40,831 nt of DNA from the NCBI GenBank assembly GCA_028714615.1, contig JAQTMA010000005.1, positions 1-40,831 of the forward strand. The letters run 5' to 3'. Positions 25,325 through 33,252 of this stretch are shown here, piece by piece. Numbering within the stretch: the first letter of the stretch is position 1; the number at the start of each line of letters is the position of its first letter. The notes beneath the pieces are model-generated. The model saw only the letters and a list, made by a program, of their open reading frames with translations, was not told the DNA's origin and searched no databases. The stretch comes from Anaerolineaceae bacterium. Lineage in GTDB: Bacteria; Chloroflexota; Anaerolineae; Anaerolineales; Anaerolineaceae. The translations under genes were made by a program, and so were the position numbers.

Positions 25325-27070
25325 ATGAAGAGGAACGCTCGTTATTTAGCAGAAGAGAATCACGCCACCTATAGTTTTGGGATGATCTTGGCAGCCTTCG
25401 CCAGTTGCCTGGTTTACTGGATCGCGTTGGTACAGCCAGCCAGCGTGCTCCGGCTTTATCCAATCACCCGATTGGACGAAATCTATTTAAGATTGAATAG
25501 CACCCCAGCAGTAATCCGCATGGTACTGGGGTTTGTCGTATTAGGTGCAGCTTACCTGCTTGCCTATAAATGGGCGCGGCACGTTCACGGTTGGGCCGGC
25601 TGGGCGATCGTGTTTGCCGGCATGCTCGCCTTCGGTACGATACTACTGTACCTGGCTCCCTTCGATTCAACCGATATCTATGACAACATCATTCACGGGC
25701 GTATTTTGGCGGTTTATCACGCCAACCCGTTCAAAGCGGTCGCGAGCCAATTTCCCTATGATCCGTTTACCCGGTTCACCGGGTGGCCTAATGATCCATC
25801 CGCCTACGGACCTTTATGGGAGTTGATGGCAGCGAGCGTGGCCCGCCTGGCTGGCAACGGGCAGGTTCAAAACTTGATTGCATTCAAGCTCTTATCAGGC
25901 TCTTTCGCCATGCTGACAGCCGGGATGATCGGGTTGATTCTGCAGGAGCACATACCCGGGCGAGCGTTACCCGGCACGTTGTTGTTCGCCTGGAATCCGG
26001 TGGTTTTGTTCGAAACTTTCGGGCACGGTCACAATGACACTGCCATGATTTTCTGGGTGGTAGCGGCTGTCTGGATGCTGATGAAGAAAAAGTACACCGC
26101 CGCAATCCTGGTCTTGGTTACGGGAGCGCTGGTGAAATACATCCCCTTGCTTTTCTTGCCGGCCGCCGGATTGATTGCCTTGCAAGAGCTCGGCGACCGC
26201 AAACGGCAGACCCGCTTTGTCCTCCTGGTAGGATTGCTTTCTTTAGCGTTGGTCGTTACCGCATTTGCTCCTTTCTGGCATGGCATCGACACGCTCAGCG
26301 TGAGCCGCCGGACGAAGATGTTTGCCACCAGCCTGCCGGCCAGCCTGTTTTTTACTTTGTACCCTCATTTTGGTTTTGACCAGGTAACCAATGTGATCGG
26401 CCCACTCACATTTGGGTTAACCGGGTTATTTGCACTATGGATGGGATTCCGAGCGATGCGCAACAAATCTCCTGAACGCTTCAGCCTCTCGGTCATGTTG
26501 ACTTTGGATTTCTACTTGCTGGTGACCGTGATGTGGTTTTGGCCGTGGTATACCGTGTGGCTGCTTGCCTTGTCCCCCTTGGTAGAAGACCGGCGGATAC
26601 GGTCGCTGGCGGTCATTTTTAGTTTCTCTTCTCTGGTGAAAAGTTTGCTGTTCGGTCCGCTTTTCACCTGGACGTCCCATGCACTAGCGCAACCCTGGCT
26701 AGAGATCGCGCAAACCCTGGTCGTGATGGCAGTCCCGTGGGGATATGCGCTCTATACACTGGTCATGTATTGGAGAGAGAAGCACGAGAGATTACCCATT
26801 GGCTGGGCTGCTGCGCCAGCGCCAGGCCAATCCCCGGCGTGGGTTAAACAAGAAAACTACCAGGAAAATGCCGGTAGCCGTCAGTACAACGGCCGCTCCA
26901 GAAGCCACGTTCAGGTAATAGCTCAAATACAAACCGGCCAGGCTGGAAATGCCACCGATCGCAGCAGAAATCAACATCATGGCAGGCAAACGGCGAGCGA
27001 GCAAATAGGCCGTGGCAGCCGGAGTAACCAGCATGGCAGCCACCAAACCAACCCCGACGGTCTGCATTGA
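25325..27070 (+). CDS. GT-C-like polytopic glycosyltransferase with antisense tail
   Basis: The protein (about 581 residues from ATG 25325) has about ten to twelve membrane helices and resembles polyprenol-phosphate-dependent mannosyltransferases of the GT-C type. An acidic luminal motif in DSTDIYDNIIHGR follows the third helix, and YDPFTRFTGWP after it is typical of such enzymes. It would add a sugar to a lipid or protein on the outer face of the membrane. The start at 25325 is preferred because the promoter excludes 25241. The last 92 residues (from 26792) are hydrophilic and low in complexity, lie wholly antisense to znuB, and look unlike the rest. A lost stop or frameshift near 26790 is likely. 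Confidence 0.75.
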   Translation: MKRNARYLAEENHATYSFGMILAAFASCLVYWIALVQPASVLRLYPITRLDEIYLRLNSTPAVIRMVLGFVVLGAAYLLAYKWARHVHGWAGWAIVFAGMLAFGTILLYLAPFDSTDIYDNIIHGRILAVYHANPFKAVASQFPYDPFTRFTGWPNDPSAYGPLWELMAASVARLAGNGQVQNLIAFKLLSGSFAMLTAGMIGLILQEHIPGRALPGTLLFAWNPVVLFETFGHGHNDTAMIFWVVAAVWMLMKKKYTAAILVLVTGALVKYIPLLFLPAAGLIALQELGDRKRQTRFVLLVGLLSLALVVTAFAPFWHGIDTLSVSRRTKMFATSLPASLFFTLYPHFGFDQVTNVIGPLTFGLTGLFALWMGFRAMRNKSPERFSLSVMLTLDFYLLVTVMWFWPWYTVWLLALSPLVEDRRIRSLAVIFSFSSLVKSLLFGPLFTWTSHALAQPWLEIAQTLVVMAVPWGYALYTLVMYWREKHERLPIGWAAAPAPGQSPAWVKQENYQENAGSRQYNGRSRSHVQVIAQIQTGQAGNATDRSRNQHHGRQTASEQIGRGSRSNQHGSHQTNPDGLH

Positions 27071-27643
27071 AACCACCACGGTCAGTGAGATCAGCAGGAG
27101 CATCAGGGTCCGCAGCCACCCGGTGCGCATGCCCAGGGTGGAAGCCAGCACCGGATCGAAAGAGACGACCAGGAATGGACGGTAGAAGATAAGCACACAT
27201 GCGAGAACGACCAAACCGAGGGCGGCGGTCAGCCATAAGTCTTGGGGGCCAACTCCCAGGACGTTTCCGAACAGGATGTGACTTAGGTCGACCGCGTAGG
27301 AGCGGATAGTGCTGATCAAGAGCACTCCGAATGAGAGTGCGGCTGCGAAAAGAATACCGATAGCCGTGTCTTCTCGGATGGCCCCATTGCGAGTGAAGAA
27401 GCTGATCCCCAGGGCGACGATCACGGCAGCCGCCAGGGCGCCGAGGATCAGATTGCCTTGCAGCAGGTAAGCCACCGCAATGCCGGGTAGGATGGAGTGC
27501 GCCAGGGCATCCCCCAGGAAGGCCATGGAGCGCAGCACCACGTAACATCCGATCACGGCGCACAACATACCGACCATCAAGGCCGCCAGCATTCCGCGCT
27601 GCATGAAAGTGTACGTCAAAGGCTCAAGCAGCCATTGGATCAT
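26792..27643 (-). CDS. znuB: Zinc/manganese ABC transporter permease
   Basis: This 283-residue ABC-3 family permease has about eight helices and the family stretch SMAFLGDALAHSILPG (about residues 39-54) plus GLVAAMLVTPAATAYLLARR. It forms the membrane channel for metal import with the adjacent ATPase and lipoprotein. The start overlaps the znuC stop as ATGA, so the two are translationally coupled. Its last 279 bp are overlapped on the opposite strand by the glycosyltransferase frame. The znu name rests on the zinc-type ligands in the neighbouring binding protein; manganese cannot be excluded. Confidence 0.9.
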   Translation of the reverse strand: MIQWLLEPLTYTFMQRGMLAALMVGMLCAVIGCYVVLRSMAFLGDALAHSILPGIAVAYLLQGNLILGALAAAVIVALGISFFTRNGAIREDTAIGILFAAALSFGVLLISTIRSYAVDLSHILFGNVLGVGPQDLWLTAALGLVVLACVLIFYRPFLVVSFDPVLASTLGMRTGWLRTLMLLLISLTVVVSMQTVGVGLVAAMLVTPAATAYLLARRLPAMMLISAAIGGISSLAGLYLSYYLNVASGAAVVLTATGIFLVVFLFNPRRGLAWRWRSSPANG

Positions 27644-28455
27644 CCCTGGCCTCGTTCCTCATTCTCTTCTGGCCCGCAGCATTGATCGACGACCAGAGCC
27701 CCGTCGAGGTGCAACACCTGCCCTCCGAAAGCCTCGCTCACAGATTGCTTGTTGAACACTTCGGCAGGTGTACCATACGCGATCAGGCGGTGATTGATCA
27801 GCAAAACCCGCTCGAAGCGTTCGGTGACCATTCCCAGGTCGTGAGTGGAAACCAGGACGGTGACGTGATTGGCATGTAACTGGTCAAGCAAGGCCATTGT
27901 AGCCTGCTGGGTGGAGGCATCTACACCGGTGAATGGTTCATCCAACAGAAGGATGTGCGGTTCTTGCGCCAGGGCTCTGGCCAGGAAAGCGCGCTGCTGT
28001 TGGCCTCCGGATAAATCCCCAATCGGGTGGCGCGCCAATGGATGGATGTCCATTTGTTGCATGGCTTGCTCTACCCGTTCACGGTCATAGCGTCCAGGGC
28101 GTTCGAACTGCTTTAATTGCCCGAAACGCCCCATCATTACCACGTCTTCCACTGTCACCGGAAAGCGCCAGTCGACTTCTTCGCGCTGCGGTACGTAGGC
28201 GACACAATCTCGCCGGTTTTCCAGCGCACGGCCGTGAATCAGAATGCGGCCATTGAGAACAGGCAGCAGGCCTACCAGGGCTTTGAATAAGGTGGATTTT
28301 CCAGCGCCGTTCGGTCCTACGACCGCTACACGATCACCTACGGGGACGCTGAAGGATAGGTTTTGCAGTACGGGCTTGCCGTTGTAGGCTACCGACAGGT
28401 TTTCGACTTCGAGCCGGGCGGGGTTTTCCCCACCGTGAGTAGATGATTTAGACAT
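27640..28455 (-). CDS. znuC: Zinc/manganese ABC transporter ATPase
   Basis: About 271 residues with Walker A GPNGAGKST, signature LSGGQQQR, Walker B ILLLDEPFTGVD and a switch histidine in STHD. This is the ATPase of the metal importer. The ATG at 28455 is preferred because the conserved region starts soon after it; the frame is open to a GTG at 28503 close to the intercistronic hairpin. It overlaps znuB by 4 bp. Downstream of znuA, it is separated from that gene by a strong hairpin that may lower its expression relative to the binding protein. Confidence 0.92.
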   Translation of the reverse strand: MSKSSTHGGENPARLEVENLSVAYNGKPVLQNLSFSVPVGDRVAVVGPNGAGKSTLFKALVGLLPVLNGRILIHGRALENRRDCVAYVPQREEVDWRFPVTVEDVVMMGRFGQLKQFERPGRYDRERVEQAMQQMDIHPLARHPIGDLSGGQQQRAFLARALAQEPHILLLDEPFTGVDASTQQATMALLDQLHANHVTVLVSTHDLGMVTERFERVLLINHRLIAYGTPAEVFNKQSVSEAFGGQVLHLDGALVVDQCCGPEENEERGQG

Positions 28456-28521
28456 ATGCTTAGCAAAAGATCCATGAATGTTTAGATTGTCAGAAATCAG
28501 CACCCTTGCACCGCACTCTCC

Positions 28522-28560
28522 GACACCTGCCTCGGCTGCAAGTGCCGGGGGGCAGGTGTC
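28522..28560. repeat. Strong intercistronic hairpin between znuA and znuC
   Basis: GACACCTGCC (28522-28531) pairs perfectly with GGCAGGTGTC (28551-28560). An inner CGGC/GCCG stem extends it. It begins 6 bp past the znuA stop in the direction of transcription. With no T tract, it is more likely an mRNA 3'-end stabiliser or partial attenuator than a full terminator. It could also be a member of a dispersed repeat family. Confidence 0.7.
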
Positions 28561-28565
28561 ATCAA

Positions 28566-29501
28566 TTATTGGAGCGCCTTCACGATTGTACTCGTATCGT
28601 GGCGTAGCATTTCCAGGTAGGTGGGCGCCGGCCCATCAAGCGGGGTGATCGATTCCGTGTACAGATCGGTGACCACAGCGACGCTGGTTTCTGCGGCAAC
28701 CTGCCTGGCTAGCTGTGGGTTGGTACCCACCTCCAAGAAAATCGCCGGGGCTCCGCTGCGGCGGATGGAATCCACCAGGTGGGCGAGCTGTTGCGCCGAT
28801 GGTGATGCTTCACTGGAAATGCTCGGAATCAATGTGCCGGTGACTTTAAGCCCATAGCGGTCGGCAAAATAACCCAAACTTTCATGGTTGGTCACCAGCA
28901 AACGCCGCTGTACGGGGATGTGTTGTACCTGCGCCTGGATCCAGCTATCCAGTTCCTTCAATTGCCTGATGTAGGCTTCGGCATTTTTCCGGTACAGGTC
29001 AGCGCCGGAAGGATCGGCCTGCACCAAGCCATCCCGGATGTTTTCGACGTACTGCAAGGCCAGCGTGGGGTCCAACCAGAAATGCGGATCCATCCCCGGA
29101 TTATTGGAAACCTCTCCTTCGCGGGCTGATCTGCTTTTCAAACCTTGCGAGGCGATAATGACCAGGCGCTTGCCGCCCAAGTTTTGCAGGGTTTTCTCCA
29201 ACCAGGCTTCGTACCCGGCGCCATTGACGATCAGGACGCTGCTGTTTTCGAGGCGAGCGGCATCCTGCGGGGAGGGTTCGTAGACATGCGGATCGGCTCC
29301 AACCGGCACCAGGGTCTCAACCTTGAGGCGGTCGCCGGCGACGTTCTGGGCCATGTCCGCCAGGAAGGACTCAACTGCCAGTACCTGGGTTCCGGAAACG
29401 GTTTTTCCCGGTGCAGACGGTTGGCAGGCAACCAACGATAGCATTGCTAGAGCACAAACTGCGCGGAGGGTGAACGAGAGGAATATGATAACTTTCGGCA
29501 T
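28566..29501 (-). CDS. znuA: Zinc-binding lipoprotein of ABC importer
   Basis: This 311-residue cluster A-I solute-binding protein has a lipobox LVAC (Cys26) and should be lipid-anchored outside the membrane. Candidate metal ligands are His72 (DPHVYEPSP), His140 (DPHFWLDP), His206 (TNHESLGYF) and Asp279 (VTDLY). His rather than Glu at the third position matches zinc-type proteins (ZnuA) rather than manganese-type ones (PsaA, MntC). The His-rich loop found in many ZnuA proteins is absent. It lies 21 bp after the Fur-family gene and before znuC and znuB, forming a complete importer. Confidence 0.92.
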   Translation of the reverse strand: MPKVIIFLSFTLRAVCALAMLSLVACQPSAPGKTVSGTQVLAVESFLADMAQNVAGDRLKVETLVPVGADPHVYEPSPQDAARLENSSVLIVNGAGYEAWLEKTLQNLGGKRLVIIASQGLKSRSAREGEVSNNPGMDPHFWLDPTLALQYVENIRDGLVQADPSGADLYRKNAEAYIRQLKELDSWIQAQVQHIPVQRRLLVTNHESLGYFADRYGLKVTGTLIPSISSEASPSAQQLAHLVDSIRRSGAPAIFLEVGTNPQLARQVAAETSVAVVTDLYTESITPLDGPAPTYLEMLRHDTSTIVKALQ

Positions 29502-29522
29502 GGATTAACCATTATGGCCGGA

Positions 29523-29981
29523 TTAGTCCGGTCGAGATTCTTTTTCCCGACAGTCAGCACACACCCCATAGAGCTGCAGCCAATGTTCTTGAATGAGATA
29601 GCCGCGGTCTTGTCCGAGTTGAGCGATCAGCGGGTTCAGGTCATCTCCACTGAAGTATTCTGCGCGATTGCAGCTCCGGCAGATGAGCAGGTGTTGGTGC
29701 CCGTTTCCGGTAGTAAGGTAGGCATGGCAGCCATCGGGTTGGTGTACACGCTGCACCAGACCCAGGTCCTCCAGTTTTTCAAGGGTACGATACACGGTCA
29801 CCAGTCCGAGATGGGGCGCCAGTTGGCGAGCCAGGATAAAAATCTGAGCCGGGTCCAAGGCGAAGGGATTGCCTGCGACCACCTTGACCACTGCCCGGCG
29901 CGGACTGGTCAGCCGGTAGCCGGAAACCTGCAGCAGTTCGTACCAATGCTCCATCAGTGGTTGGAAATCAGGAAGGGACAT
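29523..29981 (-). CDS. zur: Fur-family metal regulator, probably Zur
   Basis: This 152-residue protein has an N-terminal winged helix, with recognition helix GLVTVYRTLEKL at about 59-70, and a C-terminal dimerisation domain. CxxC pairs at 101-104 and 141-144 form the structural zinc site, and HQHLLI (95-100) contributes to the regulatory site. The ATG at 29981 is favoured over a TTG at 30053 because the longer reading would run across the palindromic operator. It heads the znuA-znuC-znuB operon, which suggests a zinc sensor that represses its own operon. Fur or PerR-type sensing is the alternative, since sequence alone does not fix the metal. Confidence 0.87.
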   Translation of the reverse strand: MSLPDFQPLMEHWYELLQVSGYRLTSPRRAVVKVVAGNPFALDPAQIFILARQLAPHLGLVTVYRTLEKLEDLGLVQRVHQPDGCHAYLTTGNGHQHLLICRSCNRAEYFSGDDLNPLIAQLGQDRGYLIQEHWLQLYGVCADCREKESRPD

Positions 29982-30000
29982 ATGCTCGCTTAATTGATAG

Positions 30001-30015
30001 TGAAAATCATTTTCA
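30001..30015. promoter_or_regulatory. 7-1-7 Fur/Zur-type operator
   Basis: TGAAAATCATTTTCA is a perfect 7-1-7 inverted repeat. It matches 12 of 14 arm positions of the general Fur-family box TGATAATNATTATCA. It lies 20 bp upstream of the regulator ATG and 80-95 bp upstream of murJ on the other strand. Repression of the regulator-znuACB operon is the natural reading; an effect on murJ is possible. Confidence 0.75.
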
Positions 30016-30109
30016 TTTAGATGGAGTATATTCAGATTGGTTACAAAAGTCAACTATTTGAATATTATTCAATCCTGCCGTTGAAGCAGGTATAATGGGT
30101 TATCCCGAT

Positions 30110-31645
30110 ATGAAACGCCTTTCTCACCTCGCTCGCATCTCTCTGCTCCTGGCCGTCTTCTTCGCCCTGGATAAGATTCTGGCAATCTTCCGGCAGGTGG
30201 TCATTGCTCGCCAATTCGGCCTCTCTCCTGAGCTGGACGCGTTCAACGCCGCCAATAACCTGCCCGACCTGCTCTTTGCACTCATCTCAGGCGGGGCGCT
30301 GGCGATCGCCTTTATTCCGGTCCTTTCTGAATACCTGACGCGCCAGGGGCGACCGGCAGCCTGGGAGCTGTTTTCGCGCATCGCAAACCTGGCTTTCCTG
30401 GTGACTGCCGGGATGGCTGTGGTGGTCGCTATTTTTGCGGAGCCGATCGTACGCAGCCAATTGGGAATTGCACCCGGCTTCAACCACGAACAGCAGCGCC
30501 TGGTGGCCGAGTTGATGCGTTTAAACCTGATTGCCACGATCATCTTCTCGATCAGCGGTCTGGTTATGGCCGGGTTGCAGGCCAACCAGCACTTTTTCCT
30601 TCCGGCGCTGGCGCCGCTGTTGTATAACCTGGGGCAAATCTTCGGAGCGATCGTGTTGGCGCCTGAGAAAGGCTATTCTTTCGGCCCGATCACCTTACCC
30701 GCGTTCGGATTGGGCATCCACGGATTGGTTTATGGGGTAATCTTGGGGGCAGGACTGCACCTGCTGATCCAGGCGCCTGGGCTGGTGCGCTACCAGTTCC
30801 ACTGGGCGCCGCGCATTGGGATAAACACCCCCGGAGTGCGGCAAGTGCTGCGCCTGTTGGGTCCACGCTTGCTGACAATGTTCTTCATCCAGCTCATCTT
30901 TATTGCCCGCGACAACCTGGCGTCGCGCCTGGCGCCCGGTGCAGTCAGTGCGCTGACCTATGGCTGGATGATCATGCAGGTACCGGAGACGCTTATCGGT
31001 ACCGCTATCGGGACCGCTCTGCTGCCCACATTGGCGGAGCTGGCCTCCCAAGGGGATTGGGAGAAGTTCAGGATCACCATCGAGCGCGCCGTGCAGGTGC
31101 TGCTGGCCATCACTATTCCGGTCGCTGTGGTGCTTTCTTTGGGGATTGGACCCCTACTCGGGTTAGCCTTTAACTTTGATGCGGCTGGGACTGAGTTGGT
31201 CACCTGGGTGACCCGCGTCTATCTGTTTGGAGTGATCGCCCATTCGCTGATCGAAGTTGCCTCGCGCTCGTTCTACGCCCAACAGGAAGCGCGCATCCCG
31301 TTGTTGGCTTCCGGGATCAACGTGGTGGTGTATATCCTTTTGGCGCTGCTGCTGATCGGTCCGCTGGGCGCAACCGGGATTGCGTTGGCGAACACCTTGT
31401 CGTTTACGGGGGAAATGCTGCTGCTGGTTTACCTGCTCGAACGGCGGCTGCGCAACCGATTCGTCGTCCGTTCGACGCTCGTCCGCACGGTAGCCGGCGC
31501 GCTGCTGGCGGGGCTGTTCATGTACCTGCTGACCGCCTTCGCCCCACTGTCAGCGTTGCCGTTATCCCTGGCAGCCCTCGGACTCGGTGCGGTAGTTGCC
31601 CTACCCTTTATCTTGAAAGAAATGCGCTTGCTACTGCAATTGTGA
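30110..31645 (+). CDS. murJ: Lipid II flippase MurJ/MviN
   Basis: About 511 residues with around fourteen helices match the MurJ (MviN) family, which flips the peptidoglycan precursor lipid II across the membrane. The N terminus has the family motif region KILAIFRQVVIARQFG, and ALISGGALAIAFIPVL follows. The start is uncertain. ATG 30095 overlaps a perfect TATAAT (30091-30096) that would place transcription start near 30103, so ATG 30110, with almost no leader, is preferred. It diverges from the zinc regulator. Presence of murJ implies a peptidoglycan-type wall or precursor pathway. Confidence 0.9.
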   Translation: MKRLSHLARISLLLAVFFALDKILAIFRQVVIARQFGLSPELDAFNAANNLPDLLFALISGGALAIAFIPVLSEYLTRQGRPAAWELFSRIANLAFLVTAGMAVVVAIFAEPIVRSQLGIAPGFNHEQQRLVAELMRLNLIATIIFSISGLVMAGLQANQHFFLPALAPLLYNLGQIFGAIVLAPEKGYSFGPITLPAFGLGIHGLVYGVILGAGLHLLIQAPGLVRYQFHWAPRIGINTPGVRQVLRLLGPRLLTMFFIQLIFIARDNLASRLAPGAVSALTYGWMIMQVPETLIGTAIGTALLPTLAELASQGDWEKFRITIERAVQVLLAITIPVAVVLSLGIGPLLGLAFNFDAAGTELVTWVTRVYLFGVIAHSLIEVASRSFYAQQEARIPLLASGINVVVYILLALLLIGPLGATGIALANTLSFTGEMLLLVYLLERRLRNRFVVRSTLVRTVAGALLAGLFMYLLTAFAPLSALPLSLAALGLGAVVALPFILKEMRLLLQL

Positions 31646-31665
31646 ATCATACCGGAAGATTACGG

Positions 31666-31671
31666 TATAAT
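31666..31671 (+). promoter_or_regulatory. Perfect -10 element, probable leaderless start
   Basis: TATAAT at 31666-31671 ends 7 bases before the ATG at 31679. Transcription would begin at or next to the A of that ATG, and no Shine-Dalgarno is present. No convincing -35 was found, so the call rests on the -10 and its spacing. Confidence 0.5.
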
Positions 31672-31678
31672 TACCGCC

Positions 31679-32743
31679 ATGTCCATCCAGAACGTCGAAA
31701 CTGCGCCTACTCAACCTGAAACGAAGCCCCACACCCGGCGTTGGCCCTGGGTGGCGGCCGGTATCCTGGTGGTGCTGGTCTTGGGAGCCATCGGTGTGAC
31801 CACAGGCTACCAGGAAGCGATTCGCCAGCGGCTGAACCAGGCATCCTCCCAGGTGGCTATGGAAGCCACCACACAGTACCAATTGGGAATCCAGGACCTG
31901 GCAGCCCACCGCTACGATCACGCTCGCCAGCGCTTTGAATATGTGATCAAAATCGATCCCAATTTTCCCGGCGCTTCCGAAAAACTCTCCGAGGCGATGC
32001 TAGCAGCCAGCTTCACGGCAACTCCCACGGTAGCGCCAACGCCAACGTTGACGCCCACACCGGATACGCGCGGGGTGGAAGAGTTGTTCAACCAGGCGCG
32101 CCAGTTCCTCTCGGAAAAGAAATGGACTGAAGCGATCGATACCCTCGACTCGCTGCGGAAAAGTGATGTCAAATACCGCGCCATCGAAGTAGACGGCATG
32201 TATTACCTGGCCTTGCGGTACCGCGGTGCTCAAAAGATCCTGCAGGAAGGTCGTCTCCAAGAAGGCCTGTACGACCTGGCTTTGGCCGAGCGTTTTGGCC
32301 CGTTGGATGGGGATGCAAACGGTTACCGGGTGTGGGCGAACCTATACCTGACTGGGGCTTCGTTTTGGCAGGTAGATTGGGCCAAGGCAGCCTTTTACTT
32401 CGGCCAGGTGGCTCCCTATTACCCAGGACTCCGCGATTCAACGGGGATGACCTCCACCGAGCGATTCCGCCTGGCAACCGCAGGCATGGGCGATGATTTC
32501 ATGAAAAAGGATGACCCGTGTAGCGCCGAAAAGAAGTACCAGGCTGCCCTCGATATTGGCTCGGACCCTAAGGTACAAGAGAAACTGCGAATCGCGAGCG
32601 AATCCTGCCAGGCTACCAATATGCCCCCAACCGTTACCCCAGCAGCGTTCACGCCAACCCCATCCGCTACCGGCGAGGCTCCAACGGGCGCCGCCCCGAC
32701 GGCTGCAGTCCCAACCGAGACGCCCACTCCCCCATCGCCGTGA
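31679..32743 (+). CDS. TPR-like membrane-anchored protein with Thr/Pro linkers
   Basis: This 354-residue protein has one membrane helix (about 22-42), a TPR-like helical segment (about 60-105), a Thr/Pro-rich linker with repeated TPT (about 115-135), further TPR-like helices (about 138-315), and a second Thr/Pro-rich tail. Such proteins usually act as exported interaction scaffolds; no enzyme motif is visible. The start is likely leaderless. Its TGA overlaps the GTG start of the CopD-like gene (GTGA), so the two are translationally coupled. Confidence 0.8.
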   Translation: MSIQNVETAPTQPETKPHTRRWPWVAAGILVVLVLGAIGVTTGYQEAIRQRLNQASSQVAMEATTQYQLGIQDLAAHRYDHARQRFEYVIKIDPNFPGASEKLSEAMLAASFTATPTVAPTPTLTPTPDTRGVEELFNQARQFLSEKKWTEAIDTLDSLRKSDVKYRAIEVDGMYYLALRYRGAQKILQEGRLQEGLYDLALAERFGPLDGDANGYRVWANLYLTGASFWQVDWAKAAFYFGQVAPYYPGLRDSTGMTSTERFRLATAGMGDDFMKKDDPCSAEKKYQAALDIGSDPKVQEKLRIASESCQATNMPPTVTPAAFTPTPSATGEAPTGAAPTAAVPTETPTPPSP

Positions 32744-33252
32744 GTGCACCGCCCTATTGGGCATTGTCCTTGATTTATGCCTTGCACCTGCTGGCTACAG
32801 TGATCTGGGTCGGCGGGTTGGCCAGTCTGGTTCTGTTGGTAGCACCATCTGCCCGGCGGACGCTGGAACCGGGTCCCTACGCAGTCGTGCTCGCTCAAGC
32901 GCAGCGTCGATTGCAGGTGGTAGGATGGTTCGCCTTGACGGTGCTGACCATCACCGGTCTGTTTCAGATGAGCGCCAACCCGAATTACAAAGGCTTTCTG
33001 GCCATCGCCAATCCCTGGGCGGTGGCAATTTTGTTAAAGCACCTGACTTTTGGGGGCATGATACTGGTCAGTGGTTACGTGACCTGGGGGTTGAATCCGG
33101 CGTTACAGCGGGTTGCCCTGCAGCAAGCAGCCGGCCGGGAGGTGCGGGCGCAATTGGAACGGTTGCACCGCCGGGAACGCGGACTCTTATGGATCAACCT
33201 GGCTCTCGCCGGTTTGATTTTGGCATTTACCGCCCTGGCAAGAGCAACTTAA
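32740..33252 (+). CDS. CopD-like four-helix membrane protein
   Basis: This 170-residue protein has four predicted helices with conserved-looking histidines (in YALHLLATVIWVGG near residue 15 and LLKHLTFGG near 98). The ALHL...WVGG pattern resembles CopD/DUF2269-like integral proteins linked to copper handling or heme binding. The role here is not established. Translation begins at GTG 32740 overlapping the preceding stop. Its stop overlaps the convergent rimO stop by a few bases. Confidence 0.75.
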   Translation: MSAPPYWALSLIYALHLLATVIWVGGLASLVLLVAPSARRTLEPGPYAVVLAQAQRRLQVVGWFALTVLTITGLFQMSANPNYKGFLAIANPWAVAILLKHLTFGGMILVSGYVTWGLNPALQRVALQQAAGREVRAQLERLHRRERGLLWINLALAGLILAFTALARAT

